A stretch of DNA of 64,000 nucleotides. It comes from Archaeoglobus sp. JdFR-27 (lineage in GTDB: Archaea > Halobacteriota > Archaeoglobi > Archaeoglobales > Archaeoglobaceae). The position numbers and the translations under genes are program-made. The notes under the pieces are model-generated. The model saw nothing but the letters and a program-made list of their open reading frames with translations, had not been told where the DNA came from and searched no databases. Shown here in pieces: positions 61,117 to 64,000 of the stretch. Each line of letters starts with the position of its first letter. Position 1 is the first letter of the stretch. The stretch is taken from positions 62,001-126,000 of the forward strand of contig MTMO01000008.1 of NCBI GenBank assembly GCA_002011235.1, read 5' to 3'.

Positions 61117-62034
61117 ATGCTGGGAAGGATCTTCAGGATACAAAGGTTCTCGATTCATGATGGATACGGCATAAGAACGACGGTTTTCTTGAAAGGTTGC
61201 CCTCTCCGCTGCATATGGTGCCACAATCCTGAATCACAGAACTTTGAAAGGGATATTGCCTACAAGGAGGAGAAGTGCCTTTTTTGTCTTAACTGCGTAG
61301 CTGTATGTGAGAGAAAGGCAATCAGAGTAAATTATGAGGCGAAAAAGATAGAGATAAATAGAAACATCTGCGATTCATGCGGAAGATGTTCGGGGGTGTG
61401 TAATGGAAATGCGATTGAAATCTTCGGATTTGATGTTGAAGCAGTGGAAGTGATCGATATCGTTGAAAGGGACAGGATTTTCTACAAACATTCCGGAGGA
61501 GGCGTTACTTTCTCTGGAGGCGAACCTTATTCACAACCAGAATTTCTTCTCTGTTTACTCTCTCTTTGCAAAGAGAGAGGAATAAACACAGCAGTTGACA
61601 CTTCAGGCTATGCAAGCTGGAAAACGATAGAGAAATCGATTGATTTCGTTGATCTTTTTCTCTACGATATCAAAGATTACCTCAGTGAGAGGCACAAAGT
61701 CATTACAGGTGTGAGAAACGAACTCATATTAACTAATCTCAAAAAGTTGGTCGATTCAGCAGTAGACGTGGTGGTGAGGGTTCCTTTCATTCCTGGGTGC
61801 AACTTCAAAAGTAAAGACGATTTTATCGGTTTCATCAAAATGCTTTCACAGGTAGGAGTTGAAAAGGTTGATCTGCTGCCTTACCATTCGCTTGCGAGAG
61901 ACAAGTATAGATGGCTGGGGAGAGAGTTTCATGATTTCAGCTCTAGTTCCGGTTCCAACTTAAACACTCTCGACGAATTCGCTGAAGTTCTTAGAAATGT
62001 GGGGTTCAAAGTTACGGAGAGGGGATATTTTTAG
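61117..62034 (+). CDS. Glycyl radical enzyme activase (radical SAM)
   Basis: About 305 residues. The radical-SAM motif CPLRCIWCHNPE (CX3CX2C) is near residue 28. Two further [4Fe-4S] sets, CLFCLNCVAVC and CDSCGRCSGVC, lie at about 65-100, the insertion typical of activases for glycerol dehydratase, benzylsuccinate synthase and arylacetate decarboxylases, and absent from PFL-activase. SGGEPYSQPEF contacts SAM. It generates the glycyl radical on the preceding enzyme. A GTG at 61111 is another possible start; the ATG at 61117 follows GGGTGATC. Confidence 0.92.
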   Translation: MLGRIFRIQRFSIHDGYGIRTTVFLKGCPLRCIWCHNPESQNFERDIAYKEEKCLFCLNCVAVCERKAIRVNYEAKKIEINRNICDSCGRCSGVCNGNAIEIFGFDVEAVEVIDIVERDRIFYKHSGGGVTFSGGEPYSQPEFLLCLLSLCKERGINTAVDTSGYASWKTIEKSIDFVDLFLYDIKDYLSERHKVITGVRNELILTNLKKLVDSAVDVVVRVPFIPGCNFKSKDDFIGFIKMLSQVGVEKVDLLPYHSLARDKYRWLGREFHDFSSSSGSNLNTLDEFAEVLRNVGFKVTERGYF

Positions 62035-62203
62035 AAATTTTAAAGAATTTTAGATTTTAAAGGTTTTAAATTTTAGAAACATGGTGCAACCGAAAAGCTA
62101 GATAACATATGATAGTATCCGGTTAAAGTAACTCCAACACCAAAACAAATCATTTACCATTAACTTTTTATGGGCTTCGGATGTTTATGCCTTTGGTGAT
62201 AGA

Positions 62204-62956
62204 ATGAAGTTTAAGGACAAAGTGGTTCTTGTTACTGGAGCTGGAAGGGGAATAGGGAGAGCAATTGCTCTTGCTTTTGGAAAAGAAGGTGCAAAGGTTG
62301 TTGTGAACGATTTAAACCTAGACTCTGCGAATGAGGTTGTAAAGGAGATCGAATCGAATGGTGGAGCAGCAATGGCAATTAAGGCGGATATAACAAAGCT
62401 GGAAGAAGTCCAGAAGATGGTCGATGAGGTAAAGCAAAAATTTGGTAGCGTGGATATACTCGTGAACAACGCTGGCTACTGGACGATAAAGCTCTTCAAA
62501 GACACAACTCCAGAGGACTGGCAGAAGGACATTGGAGTGTGCTATATTGGGACGCTGAATTGCTGCAAAGCAGTAATCGACGACATGATCGAGAAGAGGT
62601 ATGGACGCATCATAAACATAGTTTCCGATGCTGGCAGGATTGGAGAGCCCTTCCTTTCAGTCTATTCAGGAGCAAAGGCAGCTGTTATCGCTTTTGGGAA
62701 GGCTCTCGCTAAAGAGGTAGCCAGGTATGATGTTACGGTGAATAACATCGCAGCAGGAGTTACGAAGACTCCAGGAGTTGAGAGCTTCTTGAAGGGTGTC
62801 GGTGGAGAGGAAAAGCTTATAAAAGCTTACCCGAGAGGCAGACTTGGAGAGCCAGAGGACATAGCGAACGGTGTGCTGTTCTTTGCTGCTGATGAATCGG
62901 ATTACATTACGGGTCAAACGATTAGCATAAGCGGCGGTTATACAACTGTGGGCTAG
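62204..62956 (+). CDS. Short-chain dehydrogenase/reductase (FabG-like)
   Basis: A 250-residue classical SDR: GAGRGIGRAIALAFG cofactor motif, NNAGYW, catalytic Ser in IVSDAGRIG, and Tyr and Lys in VYSGAK. The C-terminus YITGQTISISGGYTT is family-typical. Asp in VVNDLN after beta-2 favours NAD(H). It would interconvert a 3-hydroxyacyl or alicyclic alcohol and its ketone. It is a second candidate for the missing 6-hydroxycyclohexenecarbonyl-CoA dehydrogenase. GGTGAT is three bases before the ATG. Confidence 0.88.
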   Translation: MKFKDKVVLVTGAGRGIGRAIALAFGKEGAKVVVNDLNLDSANEVVKEIESNGGAAMAIKADITKLEEVQKMVDEVKQKFGSVDILVNNAGYWTIKLFKDTTPEDWQKDIGVCYIGTLNCCKAVIDDMIEKRYGRIINIVSDAGRIGEPFLSVYSGAKAAVIAFGKALAKEVARYDVTVNNIAAGVTKTPGVESFLKGVGGEEKLIKAYPRGRLGEPEDIANGVLFFAADESDYITGQTISISGGYTTVG

Positions 62957-63045
62957 TGTTGGACATACTTAAGTTGGGCAATACTTTAAAGTCAATCTCA
63001 AAAAATCTCAAAAAATATTTTAACTTCCATTATTATTTCAAAAAT

Positions 63046-63948
63046 ATGATCTGTGCTTCCATTGGTAAGGTTTACTGCATTGACACACTGGTTGCTGGTA
63101 TGCGGGACTTTCTCTCCTGTTTTGTGGTCGATGATGAGCATGCTCTTCTCTCCGATCCAGGGCCCCCATGCATTGCTGATGAGGTTTTGAACTCTATAAA
63201 TGAGTTAGGATTGAATAAAATAGATTATATCGCTCTATCCCACATTCACGTTGATCATGCTGGAGCAACCTATATACTCGCCAAAGAGCTCGATGCTAAA
63301 ATTTTGGTCCATCCAAAAGCTGCTAAGCATCTGATAGATCCTGAAAGGCTCTGGAAATCATCTCTGGAGGCTTTGGGGGATGTTGCAAGCATCTATGGCA
63401 AGCCGGAGCCGATAGATGAAAACAGGATAATTCCGGTTGAGGACAACCAGATAATCGATCTCGGAAAGGAAAGGGTAAAGGTGGTATATACTCCCGGCCA
63501 TGCGGTGCATCACGTCTCTTACTTCCTTGAGAAATCCAAGGTTCTTCTCTCCGGGGAGAGCATAGCGATGTTTTTGAAGGGAAAGCCAATCTTAACCTCC
63601 CCAATACCACCGATGGGTGTGGAAGATGTTATGAACACTTTTAGAAGAATAGAACAGCTAACTCCAAATACAATCGCGTTCTGTCATTTTGGATTTTCAT
63701 CGCCCGATAATCTGCTGGAAAGGGTAAGAGAAAAGACGAAAAAGTGGTTTGAGATCGCAAAAGAAGTGGTTAAGCTAGGTTTAGAAAATCAGGATTTAAT
63801 TGAAGAGTTCAATAGAAGGCTGATAGAAAGAGATGAAGACTATCGAGCCTTGGTAGAGTATTACAAAAACGACTACAAGGAGAGTCTCATATTTTCCTAT
63901 CCTTACAGGACGGTTTTGGGAGGAATTTTGGCCTTAGTGAGGGAGTAA
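63046..63948 (+). CDS. Metallo-beta-lactamase-fold hydrolase
   Basis: About 300 residues. The metal-binding motif SHIHVDHAGA (HxHxDH), then TPGHAVHH, LSGESI and CHFG, gives a complete dinuclear-metal site. The frame is open 30 codons further upstream (GTG at 62956), but that stretch is AT-rich and low in complexity. A TATA-like AAATATTTTA (63013-63022) stands about 26 bases before the ATG at 63046, suggesting a leaderless start there. It could be a thioesterase/lactonase acting on a pathway intermediate. The window ends 52 bases after it. Confidence 0.78.
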   Translation: MICASIGKVYCIDTLVAGMRDFLSCFVVDDEHALLSDPGPPCIADEVLNSINELGLNKIDYIALSHIHVDHAGATYILAKELDAKILVHPKAAKHLIDPERLWKSSLEALGDVASIYGKPEPIDENRIIPVEDNQIIDLGKERVKVVYTPGHAVHHVSYFLEKSKVLLSGESIAMFLKGKPILTSPIPPMGVEDVMNTFRRIEQLTPNTIAFCHFGFSSPDNLLERVREKTKKWFEIAKEVVKLGLENQDLIEEFNRRLIERDEDYRALVEYYKNDYKESLIFSYPYRTVLGGILALVRE

Positions 63949-64000
63949 GAACTCTCCATTCTCCATTATTGCTTGGAAGTATTAACCGCCAATAATTTAA

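Noticed and set aside
62956-63045. N-terminal 30-codon extension of the metallo-beta-lactamase-fold gene
   Set aside because: The stretch is AT-rich, lacks a ribosome binding site and contains a likely TATA element placed correctly for the ATG at 63046.

Overview
The window reads as chromosomal DNA of a hyperthermophilic archaeon of the order Archaeoglobales (Archaeoglobus/Ferroglobus/Geoglobus type). The grounds are archaeal TATA-box promoters, GGTGAT-type ribosome binding sites, an Archaeoglobus-style sat / small ORF / aprB / aprA order, QmoABC, GatC/GatA, DPH6 and a DUF1786 protein. The genus cannot be fixed from sequence alone. No rRNA, tRNA, CRISPR array, transposase or phage gene was recognised.

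Layout. 1-2545 (minus): end-cut gatA, gatC, a small PD-(D/E)XK nuclease-like protein and a DUF1786 protein. 2859-12900 (plus): the sulfate activation/reduction block sat, small ORF, aprB, aprA, a YkgJ-like Cys-cluster protein, then qmoA, qmoB, qmoC; dsrAB is not in the window. 12957-21773 (minus, transcribed leftwards): an ATP-dependent class I benzoyl-CoA reductase in Azoarcus bzdN-O-P-Q order, followed at once by NuoE-, NuoF- and NuoG/GltD-like flavin and Fe-S subunits. 21902-28414 (minus): an Lrp-like regulator, a small unknown protein, an unusual two-cluster ferredoxin, two amidohydrolases, a DUF35/thiolase pair and a 3-hydroxyacyl-CoA dehydrogenase/enoyl-CoA hydratase fusion. 28455-31060: divergent iorB and iorA. 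31159-33886 (minus): dienoyl-CoA hydratase, 6-oxocyclohexenoyl-CoA hydrolase with an added zinc ribbon, and a third BcrA/D-HgdC-type ATPase. 34119-38321: two acyl-CoA ligases and DPH6.

38409-43133 (plus) is a complete branched-chain-amino-acid-type ABC importer (K-H-M-G-F). 43416-48164 (plus) is fixC, fixX, an acyl-CoA dehydrogenase, etfB and etfA. Then come a medium-chain Zn alcohol dehydrogenase behind a perfect 20-bp palindrome, a third acyl-CoA ligase, and two 2-hydroxyacyl-CoA dehydratase/BCR-like subunits (51173-53579). 53617-58565 is a second ABC importer split over two strands. 58717-63948 holds a glycyl radical enzyme, its activase, an SDR and a metallo-beta-lactamase-fold protein.

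How the genes may work together: the importers and CoA ligases would bring in and activate aromatic or other organic acids. BCR, dienoyl-CoA hydratase, an unidentified alcohol dehydrogenase, oxo-hydrolase, 3-hydroxyacyl-CoA dehydrogenase and thiolase would take benzoyl-CoA to glutaryl-CoA and acetyl-CoA. Low-potential electrons for BCR could come from IorAB, the Nuo-like module or an EtfABCX-like module. Electrons released in oxidation could reach menaquinone and then AprBA through Qmo. The parts with the most potential for new biology are the Nuo-like module tied to BCR, the second BCR/dehydratase-like system with altered cysteines, and the glycyl radical enzyme locus.
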